Of a DNA stretch of 43,249 nucleotides, positions 1 to 9,413 are shown one piece after another (the first letter of the stretch is position 1; each line of letters opens with the position of its first letter). The stretch lies in NCBI GenBank assembly GCA_012521465.1, contig JAAYMI010000025.1, forward strand, positions 1 to 43,249, given 5' to 3'. The notes below the pieces were generated by a model. The model made no database searches and had not been told where the DNA came from. It worked only from the letters and a program-made list of their open reading frames with translations. Made by a program: the position numbers and the translations under genes. Source of the DNA: Bacillota bacterium. GTDB taxonomy: Bacteria; Bacillota; Limnochordia; Darwinibacteriales; Darwinibacteriaceae.

Positions 1-1734
1 ACCTATGAGCTGCCTAAGCGCATTCCGGGGCTTTTGGACAACATGCGTATTGAAGCCGGCATTCTCGACAGTGTCGCGGATGATCTGGAGGCCTACACTG
101 GGCAGAAAGGCGGAGCCACAGTTGTGCTGAGAGATCTGGCGCGGCAGCTTTACACACTGATCGATGATCCTGATTCGATCCCTAAGCGCCTCGCGAAGTT
201 CCGGGACAACTTGGGCGGGTTGGGCACTTGGCTGCTGGAAGTGCGGGTGCAGCCGCTGTACATCGATTATTTGGTGATCGCTTCGCCGGAGCAGGAAATG
301 CCCCGTGCCTCCGCCACGTTTTCCGAACGGCTGGGACATGAGGTGCGAGCCTTAGCCTCGTCCTATACCCATGACTACGCCATGGTGGGAGACGTTTACG
401 CCGGCGATGCGGAGCCCCTCACAGTCTGGGTGGGCTGGGGACGGGACCAAGCACAGGTCCTCAAGCGCCTGATTGAAAACGACTTCACGCCCCGCACAGG
501 GATCCCGGTAAACCTCGAGCTGGTGAGCATGGGCGTGCTCCTGCCGGCAACCGTCGCCGGTCGGGGACCCGATGTGGCCATGGGAGTGAACACTACCCAG
601 CCCATCAACTTCGCCTTCCGGGGTGGGGTAGTGGACCTCGCGGCACTGCCGGGCTTCGAGGAAGTGCGGCAGCGCTTCATGCACAGCGCACTGGTGCCTT
701 TCATCTTCCGGGACAGCGTTTACGCACTGCCGGATCAGCAGCCTTTCTTAATGATGTTCTACCGCATCGACGTTTTGCATGAACTGGGCCTCGAGATCCC
801 CCAGACCTGGGATGACGTCTTGGAGATCATTCCCATTCTGCAGAAGCGCAACATGCAGTTTGGCCTGCCCTTCTCAGTGCCCATCAGAGCCATGAGCACC
901 AATATTGGCGATGTGAGTGCAACAGTGGGAAGTCTATCCTCCAGCGGCGGAGTGCTGAACCTTCTGATGTTCATGTATCAGAGGGGGCAGGAGCTTTTCG
1001 TTGCCGATGGAGTTGCCACCAACCTCGATCACGAAGCCGCCGTCGATGCCTTTGCCCTGTGGACAGAGCTCTATGAGCTCTACAAGCTGCCGGTGGACTA
1101 CAACGCGGCCAACCGGTTCCGCATGGGAGATATGCCCATCGTCATCGCCGGGTACGGCCTCTACAACGAACTTCAGGTTTTTGCACCGGAGCTGAGGGGG
1201 AAGTGGGGATTCAGTTTAGTTCCCGGCACTCGGCGGGAGGATGGCACTATCGACCGCTCTGCCCCAACATCTGTAGGGCAGTCGGGCAGCCAGACAGGAA
1301 GTATGATCTTGGCTGATTCGGATCAGATCGCGGAAGCGTGGGAGTTTCTGAAGTGGTGGACCAGCACTGAGACGCAGATTGAGTTCGGGCGCCAGATTGA
1401 GAGTGTCCTGGGGGTCGCGGGCCGGTACGCCACGGCCAATGTAGAGGCACTGGCAGGCCTGCCCTGGTCTGTCGATGAATACGAACGGCTCATGGCGCAG
1501 TGGAGGTGGATCCGGGGGGTTCCAGAGGTGCCCGGCGGCTATGTGATCGGCCGCTACTTGGACAACGCTTTCCGGCAAGTAGTATACAACAATAAGCCTG
1601 CCCGGGATGTGCTGGTGGACTACAACCGCCTGATCAACGAGGAAATTGAGCGCAAGCGCATTGAATTTGGTCTGCCCACGACAGTGGAGGAGCTGCCGCC
1701 AGAGCACCGCAGGCTGTACTGGGTGGAGCAGTGA
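1..1734 (+). CDS. Extracellular solute-binding protein of a sugar ABC transporter, 5'-truncated by window edge
   Basis: Frame 1 is open from base 1 (TYELPKRIPGLLDNM...). SBP family 1 features: EPLTVWVGWGRDQAQVLKRLIENDF, GPDVAMGVN, YALPDQQPFLMMFYRIDVLHELGLEIPQTWDDVLEI, AWEFLKWWTSTETQ. Followed immediately by two permease genes. Confidence 0.88.
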   Translation, partial: TYELPKRIPGLLDNMRIEAGILDSVADDLEAYTGQKGGATVVLRDLARQLYTLIDDPDSIPKRLAKFRDNLGGLGTWLLEVRVQPLYIDYLVIASPEQEMPRASATFSERLGHEVRALASSYTHDYAMVGDVYAGDAEPLTVWVGWGRDQAQVLKRLIENDFTPRTGIPVNLELVSMGVLLPATVAGRGPDVAMGVNTTQPINFAFRGGVVDLAALPGFEEVRQRFMHSALVPFIFRDSVYALPDQQPFLMMFYRIDVLHELGLEIPQTWDDVLEIIPILQKRNMQFGLPFSVPIRAMSTNIGDVSATVGSLSSSGGVLNLLMFMYQRGQELFVADGVATNLDHEAAVDAFALWTELYELYKLPVDYNAANRFRMGDMPIVIAGYGLYNELQVFAPELRGKWGFSLVPGTRREDGTIDRSAPTSVGQSGSQTGSMILADSDQIAEAWEFLKWWTSTETQIEFGRQIESVLGVAGRYATANVEALAGLPWSVDEYERLMAQWRWIRGVPEVPGGYVIGRYLDNAFRQVVYNNKPARDVLVDYNRLINEEIERKRIEFGLPTTVEELPPEHRRLYWVEQ

Positions 1735-2699
1735 GGGGGGATAGAATGGCTGTACTGCCTGAAAGACAAATGGGAGCTCGGACGGGTTTTCAGCCTGAGG
1801 GCAGGCTCGCCCAGTTCTGGAAGCGTGTCAAGCAGAACAAGGTTTCCTATCTGTTTGTGGCACCGTACGGACTGCTGTTCTTCCTGTTTACCGTGCTGCC
1901 TGTGGGCGTTGCAGTGGTTTTGAGCTTTACCGATTACAACATGCTGCAGCCGCCGCAGTGGGTGGGATGGAAGAACTATCTGCGTCTGTTCTTGGCTGAT
2001 GATGTTTTTCTCATTGCTGTGAAGAACACGTTCGTGTTTGCCGTGATCACGGGTCCAGTCAGCTATCTTGCCAGTTTCGTGTTTGCCTGGCTGATCAACG
2101 ACCTCCGGCCGAAGATCCGTGCTGTGCTGACCCTACTGCTCTATGCTCCGTCCATTGCCGGGAGCTTGTACCTGATCTGGACCATCATCTTCAGCGGCGA
2201 TGCCTATGGGCTGATCAACTCCCGTCTGCTTTACCTGGGCATTATTAAGGACCCGATCCAGTTCCTCACAGATCCGAAGTGGATGATGGGTGTGGTCATC
2301 ATTGTGGTGCTGTGGATGAGCTTGGGAACCAGCTTCTTGGCGTTTATCGCTGGTCTGCAGGGAATTGACTCCTCCTTGTACGAAGCGGCAGCGGTGGATG
2401 GGATCAGAAACCGCTGGCAGGAGTTGTTCTTCATCACCCTGCCGCAGATGCGGGGCTACCTGATGTTCGGCGCGATCATGGCCATCACCAATTCGTTCGC
2501 AGCCGCGGAACAGATCATTCCCTTGGTTGGTTTTCCCAGCACAGACTATGCGGGGCATACGATTGTGGCCCACTTGGTTGATTACGGCAGTGTGCGTTTT
2601 GAGATGGGCATGGCCTCATCCATCGCTGTAATTCTGTTCTTTGCCATGGTGACCGTGCAGCGGGTTGTGCAGCGCCTGCTGAACATGATTGGGACGTAG
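1731..2699 (+). CDS. Sugar ABC transporter permease (MalF/UgpA type)
   Basis: Hydrophobic TM segments; EAA-loop-like motif YEAAAVDGIRNRWQELFFITLPQMRG; 4-nt overlap with preceding SBP gene. Confidence 0.93.
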   Translation: MRGDRMAVLPERQMGARTGFQPEGRLAQFWKRVKQNKVSYLFVAPYGLLFFLFTVLPVGVAVVLSFTDYNMLQPPQWVGWKNYLRLFLADDVFLIAVKNTFVFAVITGPVSYLASFVFAWLINDLRPKIRAVLTLLLYAPSIAGSLYLIWTIIFSGDAYGLINSRLLYLGIIKDPIQFLTDPKWMMGVVIIVVLWMSLGTSFLAFIAGLQGIDSSLYEAAAVDGIRNRWQELFFITLPQMRGYLMFGAIMAITNSFAAAEQIIPLVGFPSTDYAGHTIVAHLVDYGSVRFEMGMASSIAVILFFAMVTVQRVVQRLLNMIGT

Positions 2700-2711
2700 G
2701 GAGGGACAGCT

Positions 2712-3584
2712 GTGATTGGACGCATCAGGCAGAAAATCTGGATGACGAAGCCAACCCGGTCCGTGGGGGGAGATCTCCTTGTGCTCCTGTTGATTGGGGC
2801 CGCGGCTGCCTATTCGGCGCTGCCTCTCGTGTACTCGATTTCCAATGCTTTTAAGCCCCCAAACGAGCTGTTTCTCTGGCCGCCGCAGTTCTTCGTGCGG
2901 AACCCCACTCTGGCTAACTTCTACGATCTCTTGGTCTTGATGTCAAGTTCGTGGATTCCCTTTTCCCGCTATCTGGTGAACACCCTCGTGATCACTCTGG
3001 GCGGGACAGCGGGACACGTGATTATCGCTTCCCTGGCGGCCTATGCCTTGGCGAAGCATGACTTTCCAGGGAGCAAGTTTATGTTCTCGTTAGTGGTGCT
3101 TTCACTGATGTTTGCTAAACAAGTGACGGCCATTCCCAAGTACCTCATTACCTCTGTCCTGGGTTTGGTCGATACCCACTGGGCCATCATCCTGCCCGCG
3201 TGGTGCATGAGCTTAGGGCTGTTTTTGATGAAGCAGTTTATTGAAGCTATGATTCACGACGCACTGCTGGAATCGGCTCGCATTGAGGGGGCCAGCGAAT
3301 GGACTATCTTCTGGAGGATCGTCATGCCCAACGTGCGGCCCGGATGGTTGACCCTGATCATTCTCTCGTTCCAAGCCCTGTGGGGCGAAACGGGCGGCCA
3401 GTTTATCTACAGCGAGCAGCTGAAGACGCTGCCAAACGCTCTCAGTCAGATCGTGAGTGCAGGCATTGCCCGGGCCGGGGTGGCCGCGGCGGTGGGCGTG
3501 ATCACCATGATCCTGCCCATCACAGTGTTTGTGATCAACCAGAGCAAGGTGATCGACACCATGGGCGCTTCCGGGATCAAGTAG
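2712..3584 (+). CDS. Sugar ABC transporter permease (MalG/UgpE type)
   Basis: TM-rich; EAA-loop-like motif LLESARIEGASEWTIFWRIVMPNVRPG; adjacent to first permease. Confidence 0.93.
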   Translation: MIGRIRQKIWMTKPTRSVGGDLLVLLLIGAAAAYSALPLVYSISNAFKPPNELFLWPPQFFVRNPTLANFYDLLVLMSSSWIPFSRYLVNTLVITLGGTAGHVIIASLAAYALAKHDFPGSKFMFSLVVLSLMFAKQVTAIPKYLITSVLGLVDTHWAIILPAWCMSLGLFLMKQFIEAMIHDALLESARIEGASEWTIFWRIVMPNVRPGWLTLIILSFQALWGETGGQFIYSEQLKTLPNALSQIVSAGIARAGVAAAVGVITMILPITVFVINQSKVIDTMGASGIK

Positions 3585-3603
3585 CGATGGTGGGGGGGTT
3601 ACG

Positions 3604-5733
3604 GTGAAGGAGATTCGCTTTAAGACGCGCAGATTGGGCCTAATTGTGCTTGCGCTTCTGCTCCTGGGGCAGAGTGCGGTCTCAGCCCAACAGAGCTACA
3701 CCTACCGTGAAGATGCGGAGGCTGCCCCGGGACCGGCGGTCTACCGGAACGCGCTCGAGCTGTTCGGTGAGGATTTGGGAATTGGCGGCTTTAAAGAACC
3801 GCAGGACCTGTTTGTTTCCAACGAAAATCTTGTGTATGTTGCTGATACAGGCAACAACCGCATCGTCGTGCTGGATGAGAACCTTGAGCTCGTCCGGGTG
3901 ATATCCACTTTTGACAACCGCGGCACCGAGGACAAGTTCGGGGCACCACAGGGCTTGTTCGCAGCTGCTGACGGCACTTTGTATGTGGCTGATTACCAGA
4001 ACAACCGGGTCGTGATCTTAGATCGGAACGACCAGCTGCTCCGCACCATTGAAAATCCCACTGACCAAGAGCTAATCCCCGCAGACTTCCGCTTCCGCCC
4101 CAAGAAATTGGTGGCCGACCGGGTAGGCCGGGTGTACGTGATCGCTGAGGGTGTCTTGGAAGGCCTGATGGAATTTGATGAGCAGGGCTTTTTCAGCGGG
4201 TTTATCGGGGCACCGCGCGTTCGGCCCAGCCTCTGGGAATACTTCTGGCGCCAGGTGATGACGGAAGCGCAGCGGGAGCGTTCGGTGCGGTTCATCCCCA
4301 CGGAGTACAGTAACGTGGATATAGATGGGAAAGGCTTCATCTATGCGACCGTCGCAGGTGGAGGTAGCGAACGCACGCCGATCCGCCGCCTGAACCCCGC
4401 AGGGGAAGACGTTCTGCGGCGCACGGGACAGTGGAACCCTATGGGGGACATCAAGTATATTCTCGCGGGGGAAATCCGCGGTACCACTGTGGTGGGCCGT
4501 TCCAGTTTGGAAGATATTGCCGTGTGGGAGCACGGAATTTACGCAGTGGTGGATCTCACCCGCGGAAGGATTTTCTCTTACGACGACAACGGCAACCTCT
4601 TGTTCGCCTTTGGTGCACCCGCCTTTGAGCGGAATGCCTTCCGCACCCCCGCCGCGGTGGACTATTTGGGCGACAGACTGCTGGTTTTGGATCGGCGCCT
4701 CAATATGATTACCCTGCTTCAGCCTACAGACTACGCCCAGGCGATCTACAGAGCCATCGCGCTCTATCAGTCAGGCGACTACGATGGCTCAGCAGAAGTG
4801 TGGCGGGAGGTCCTGAAGTACAATCCAAACCTCGATCTGGCCTACAGCGGTATTGGCAGAGCTCTCCTCCGGCAGGGCAAGTTCTATGAAGCCATGCAGA
4901 TGTACCACTTGGGCAGTGACCGAGAAGGATACTCCCAAGCCTTGGCCTTGTACCGGCGGGAGTGGGTGAACGAGCACTTCTCCCAGATCATGACCGGGCT
5001 TGTGGTTTTCATCCTCGCCGTATCCGCCGTCCGGCTCGCGGCAAAGAGGCGTTCGGCCGGCAGGGAGGAGTACAGAGGGCTGGCTTACACCATCAGTGAA
5101 AACAAGTTCATTGCCTACCTGCAGAAACTGCAATACGCGCTGCACGTGATTGTGCGGCCGGGCGACGGTTTCTGGGACCTGAAGCACGAAAAACGGGGCG
5201 ACATGTGGTCGGCCAGTACCATCTTGGCCATGGTCGTGGCTGCACTCATTCTTGCTAGGCAGTATACCGGATTTCCTTTCAACTGGCGGGATCCGAGGCA
5301 GCTGAACATCTATATGGAAATGGCCAGCGTACTGGTGCCTTTCTTCCTGTGGTGCGGGGTTAACCTGGCCCTCACCAGCATCATGGACGGGAAAGGTTCG
5401 TTTAGGGATATCTTCATGACCACGGCCTATGCCCTTACGCCCATCGTACTCGTCCACACCCCCTTGATCCTTGTGAGCAGGGTGATCACCCTAGATGAAG
5501 GAGCGTTCTACTATGTCTTCCAGATCTTGGCTGTGATTTGGGCAGTCTTCCTCTTATTGGTGGGCATGAGCACTATCCATGATTACAGCTTCAGCAAGAA
5601 TCTGTTTACCAGCGGACTGACAGTCGCCGGGATCGGCGTGGTGATCTTCCTGACGCTGTTGTTTGCCAATGTTGTTGCCCAGCTGCTTGGGTTTGTGGAC
5701 ACGATCTGGACGGAAATAACCTTTAGGGTGTAA
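3604..5733 (+). CDS. NHL beta-propeller / TPR protein with C-terminal Yip1-like multi-TM domain
   Basis: N-terminal signal-like segment; NHL-type repeats (FVSNENLVYVADTGNNRIVVLD, DGTLYVADYQNNRVVILD); TPR-like DYDGSAEVWREVLKYNPNLDLAYSGIGRALLRQGKFYEAM; TM helix then Yip1-like TM block. Confidence 0.8.
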   Translation: MKEIRFKTRRLGLIVLALLLLGQSAVSAQQSYTYREDAEAAPGPAVYRNALELFGEDLGIGGFKEPQDLFVSNENLVYVADTGNNRIVVLDENLELVRVISTFDNRGTEDKFGAPQGLFAAADGTLYVADYQNNRVVILDRNDQLLRTIENPTDQELIPADFRFRPKKLVADRVGRVYVIAEGVLEGLMEFDEQGFFSGFIGAPRVRPSLWEYFWRQVMTEAQRERSVRFIPTEYSNVDIDGKGFIYATVAGGGSERTPIRRLNPAGEDVLRRTGQWNPMGDIKYILAGEIRGTTVVGRSSLEDIAVWEHGIYAVVDLTRGRIFSYDDNGNLLFAFGAPAFERNAFRTPAAVDYLGDRLLVLDRRLNMITLLQPTDYAQAIYRAIALYQSGDYDGSAEVWREVLKYNPNLDLAYSGIGRALLRQGKFYEAMQMYHLGSDREGYSQALALYRREWVNEHFSQIMTGLVVFILAVSAVRLAAKRRSAGREEYRGLAYTISENKFIAYLQKLQYALHVIVRPGDGFWDLKHEKRGDMWSASTILAMVVAALILARQYTGFPFNWRDPRQLNIYMEMASVLVPFFLWCGVNLALTSIMDGKGSFRDIFMTTAYALTPIVLVHTPLILVSRVITLDEGAFYYVFQILAVIWAVFLLLVGMSTIHDYSFSKNLFTSGLTVAGIGVVIFLTLLFANVVAQLLGFVDTIWTEITFRV

Positions 5734-5748
5734 GGAGGTTAGCAGGCC

Positions 5749-8511
5749 GTGAACAGCCGAGCGATTCTTCTCACAGTCATCATCTCACTGGTGCTCCTGA
5801 CCACACAGCCGCAGGTTGGGCAAGCTAACCTCCGTGGTTACAGCGTGGTGCACGAAAACGAGTTCCTCCGCCTGTACGTCAATGCCGAGACGGCTGAGTT
5901 TGCGGTGCAGGACAAGGCGTCGGAGGAAGTCTGGTATGGCGGGCTTCCGGAAGTGCGTCAGGAGACAGTAAAGCGGGGTGCTGCCCGGGACGCGATGCGG
6001 GGGATGTTCACCCTCAACTACTACACCCCTTCCCGGGAGGCCCGCTCTCTGAACTCCTACGTGGACAGCGTCTTGAACGAGGAGTTCAGCGTAACCCCGA
6101 GCGCGGGTGGAGTACGCTTTGACTTCATCCTGGGAAAGCAGTGGGGAGAGGATGCCTATTATCCCGTGTTTATCCAGCAGGAGAAGTTCGAATCGCTTCT
6201 GGAACAGGTGGCGGACCGCTTCGACCGCCAGATTCTAGAGGAGGCTTACACCCTCATTGTTGGGGAAGAGCGGGACTATGACCCCTATACCAACGTGTTC
6301 GTGTACGGTATGGATGTCTCTGCGGTCTTGGGGTACCACGAGCTGGTGGTTCTCAAAGGCAAGCTTTTGGATAGATACATCGGAACCAATAACACGCCGG
6401 TGGAGCGGCTGAAGCACTACGTGGAGCTGGTGGCTGACACGATTGTGAGCCGGCGGATGGACTATGACCGTCGGGGTCTGATTACTCCCACTGACCTGGC
6501 CTTCCTCAAGACCGGGCAGCCCATATATGCCCTGCTGGATACCACCTATCCAGCCTATTACAAGCCGGAATTGGCCCGGATCTTCATGGAGCTGGGCTAT
6601 ACACCGGCAGACGTAGCCGCGGATCACAGTCTGACGACCATTGATCCGCCCAAGCCGAATCCGCAGATTTTCAGGGTGCCGGCAGAGGTGAAGCTGGACG
6701 GGCCGGACTTAGTGGTCACAATCTTGGCCGGAGAGCTTGAGTATCCCATCAATGTGGAGACGCCCACGGGCGAGCGGGCGACTTATATGCCCCAATCCAT
6801 GGATGTGCTGCCGCTGTTCGGGGCAGCCGGGCGGAATGCAGAGGGTTACCTGTTCGTACCGGACCGGAGCGGGGGGCTGATGTACCTCAACAACACCAAG
6901 AAACTGCCGCTGCCTTCCTACTTCGGCGCAGTGTACGGCCCAGATCGCTCCGTCGCACCGCAGCAGGAGCAGATTTCTCCTGGTCCCTTGGTGCGGCTGC
7001 CGGTCTTCGGCTTGAAAGAAGAGGGAAGGGCGTGGCTGGCCATTATTGAAGAGGGGCAGGCTATTGCCAATATTTCAGCGGAGCTTGCGGGGAAGACTGA
7101 CTCCTTTAACAAAGCCTACGCCCGCTTTACCTTAACGCCTCGCACTACTATTACGCTCTACGGTGTGCAGACCACTCAGGACGACCGTATGGTCGATGCC
7201 TACGCAGTCTTGCCGTATAAAGGCAGCATTACCATCCGCTACAAGTTTCTCACGGGAGAGGCCGCCACCTATGTAGGGATGGCCACTGCATACCGAGAGT
7301 ACCTCGTAAACCACGTCGGTGTGCAGCCGATCGATCAGGCAAGCCCTGTGCCCATGGTGGTGGAGCTGATCGGTGGGTTCCATGATCGGGAGCCCGTCCT
7401 AGGAGCTCCGCGGGAAGTGATCCGGCCCATGACTACCTACACCCAAGCTGCGCAGATCGCGAGTGACCTCAAGGCTCGGGGCACAGACCTTCTGAGGCTG
7501 CGCTATGTGGGCTGGTCCCGGGGCGGGATCGAGCACTATTTCCCCAATACCATCCGTCTGGAAAAGGCCCTGGGCAAGAAAGACGAGCTCTTGAAGCTCT
7601 TGGCCGCGGACGGCGTGGAAGTCTACCTGGACGTGAACTTTATGACCGTGATGCGGGACACCGCCTTTGACAGCTTCCGCACAGGCAAGCACGGGGCCCG
7701 CTTCTTGAACCGCTCGGCGGCTCGCGTGTTCAAGTTTGACCAGATCACTCTGCAGCAGATTCCCGATAAGTACGCCTACATCCTGTCACCAAACCACTTA
7801 GGTTGGGTGGTGGACGGCTTCCTCAAAGACTTGGCAGAGTATCCAGGAGCCAACATTTCTCTGCGACGCATGGGTAGTGTGGTGTATTCGGATAACCAAG
7901 ACCGAGAAGACCGGGCCGTAACCCGCCAGGACGCTCTGGTGAAGGTGAAAGAGCAGATGGCACGCCTGGCCGCAAGCGGCAGAGATCTCTTGGCGGAGGG
8001 GGGCAACGACAGCGCCTTCCCTTATGCCCGCCAGATTGTGGAGGCGCCCACGGACGGCAGCGTGATGCTGATCATCGATGAGGTGGTGCCGTTTTACCAG
8101 ATCGCCCTCCACGGGTTGATCGACTTCTCCGGTCAGCCGTACAACCTGGGTGGTGTGACTAGGGAGAAGCTCCTCAAAACCCTGGAAACGGGGGAAATTC
8201 CCTATTTCCGCTGGAGCTACGCGGACTCATCGGCGGTAAAGGGCACGGACTTCGCCTACCTGTTGGGCACCACTTACTGGGATACAGTGGACGCTGCCGC
8301 GGCCCTGTTTAGCGAGGTGAAGCCCATCCTAGAAAAGGTGCGGGGGCAGGCGATTGTGGACCATATAAAGCTTGACGAGGGAGTCTACCGCACAATCTTT
8401 GCCAACGGCGTGGAGATTGTGGTGAACTACTCTGACACAGGCGTCTTAATCGATGGAACGTACGTGGAGGGCAAAGGCTACGCGGTGCATGAAAGGAGGG
8501 GGCACGAGTGA
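5749..8511 (+). CDS. DUF5696-like secreted protein, TIM-barrel glycosidase-like C-terminal half
   Basis: Signal peptide (MNSRAILLTVIISLVLLTTQPQVGQA); barrel-like segments DLLRLRYVGWSRGGIEHYFPN and VEVYLDVNFMTVMRD, plus HGLIDFSGQPYNLG; placed between sugar permease genes. Family name from recall, not a search. Confidence 0.7.
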   Translation: MNSRAILLTVIISLVLLTTQPQVGQANLRGYSVVHENEFLRLYVNAETAEFAVQDKASEEVWYGGLPEVRQETVKRGAARDAMRGMFTLNYYTPSREARSLNSYVDSVLNEEFSVTPSAGGVRFDFILGKQWGEDAYYPVFIQQEKFESLLEQVADRFDRQILEEAYTLIVGEERDYDPYTNVFVYGMDVSAVLGYHELVVLKGKLLDRYIGTNNTPVERLKHYVELVADTIVSRRMDYDRRGLITPTDLAFLKTGQPIYALLDTTYPAYYKPELARIFMELGYTPADVAADHSLTTIDPPKPNPQIFRVPAEVKLDGPDLVVTILAGELEYPINVETPTGERATYMPQSMDVLPLFGAAGRNAEGYLFVPDRSGGLMYLNNTKKLPLPSYFGAVYGPDRSVAPQQEQISPGPLVRLPVFGLKEEGRAWLAIIEEGQAIANISAELAGKTDSFNKAYARFTLTPRTTITLYGVQTTQDDRMVDAYAVLPYKGSITIRYKFLTGEAATYVGMATAYREYLVNHVGVQPIDQASPVPMVVELIGGFHDREPVLGAPREVIRPMTTYTQAAQIASDLKARGTDLLRLRYVGWSRGGIEHYFPNTIRLEKALGKKDELLKLLAADGVEVYLDVNFMTVMRDTAFDSFRTGKHGARFLNRSAARVFKFDQITLQQIPDKYAYILSPNHLGWVVDGFLKDLAEYPGANISLRRMGSVVYSDNQDREDRAVTRQDALVKVKEQMARLAASGRDLLAEGGNDSAFPYARQIVEAPTDGSVMLIIDEVVPFYQIALHGLIDFSGQPYNLGGVTREKLLKTLETGEIPYFRWSYADSSAVKGTDFAYLLGTTYWDTVDAAAALFSEVKPILEKVRGQAIVDHIKLDEGVYRTIFANGVEIVVNYSDTGVLIDGTYVEGKGYAVHERRGHE

Positions 8512-9398
8512 AGCGGCTATCCCTATCTCAGCAGAGGAGTCTGACCGGTTACCTGTTTACCCTACCGTTTATTATTGGGTTCATCCTGTTCTTCCTGGCT
8601 CCGTTTATTCAGTCAGTGATCTTCAGTTTGAACCACCTCCGGATCGTGGCCGGCGGGTATGAATTAATCTACAACCACTTTGAGAACTTTAAGCACGCGC
8701 TGTACGTCGATACCCAGTTCCTGCCGACCTTTACGCAGACCGTGCTGAACATGATCACAGATGTTCCGGCCATCATCTTCTTCAGTTTCTTCGCGGCGCT
8801 GCTCCTCAACCAGAAGTTTAGGGGTCGGCTCCTGGCCCGCTCCATCTTCTTCCTGCCGGTGATCTTAAGCTCGGGGGTGATCGCGGGCTTGGAAGCAGCG
8901 GACTACATGAGCAACCTCATGCGGGAGCAGGCCACCAACGCGACCAGCTTTTTGGCAGGGCCTACCCTGACCGCGTTTTTGCTGCAGATGAAGATTCCCC
9001 GGGAGCTGCTGCTGTATGTGATCAGCGTGGTGGACCGTATTCCCGAGATCATTCGGGCATCGGGCATTCAGATCCTGATCTTCCTCGCGGGTCTGCAGTC
9101 GATTTCGCCATCTCTTTACGAAGCTGCCCGGGTGGAGGGGGCATCTCCGTGGCAGACGATGTGGATGATCACCATCCCGGTGCTGAGTCCCACCATCCTC
9201 GCAAATGTGGTGTATTCCATCATTGATTCGTTCCTGGCACCAACTAACGCGCTGGTGACGTACATCCGCACCACAGCCTTTGGCGGAGCCGGGTTTGGGA
9301 TCGGCACAGCCATGGGCGTGATGTACTTCGCTGCGGTTTCGGTGGTGCTGGCCATCGTTGTGGGGGTCCTGTCGCGGCATGTGGTTTATCAAGACTAG
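8508..9398 (+). CDS. Sugar ABC transporter permease (MalF/UgpA type)
   Basis: TM-rich; YEAARVEGASPWQTMWMITIPVLSP EAA-loop-like motif; 4-nt overlap with preceding CDS. Confidence 0.92.
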   Translation: MKRLSLSQQRSLTGYLFTLPFIIGFILFFLAPFIQSVIFSLNHLRIVAGGYELIYNHFENFKHALYVDTQFLPTFTQTVLNMITDVPAIIFFSFFAALLLNQKFRGRLLARSIFFLPVILSSGVIAGLEAADYMSNLMREQATNATSFLAGPTLTAFLLQMKIPRELLLYVISVVDRIPEIIRASGIQILIFLAGLQSISPSLYEAARVEGASPWQTMWMITIPVLSPTILANVVYSIIDSFLAPTNALVTYIRTTAFGGAGFGIGTAMGVMYFAAVSVVLAIVVGVLSRHVVYQD

Positions 9399-9413
9399 AA
9401 AGGGGGCGAGCAG

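Noticed and set aside
4789-5457. 222-aa - strand ORF opposite the NHL/Yip1 gene
   Set aside because: Antisense shadow ORF lacking motifs.
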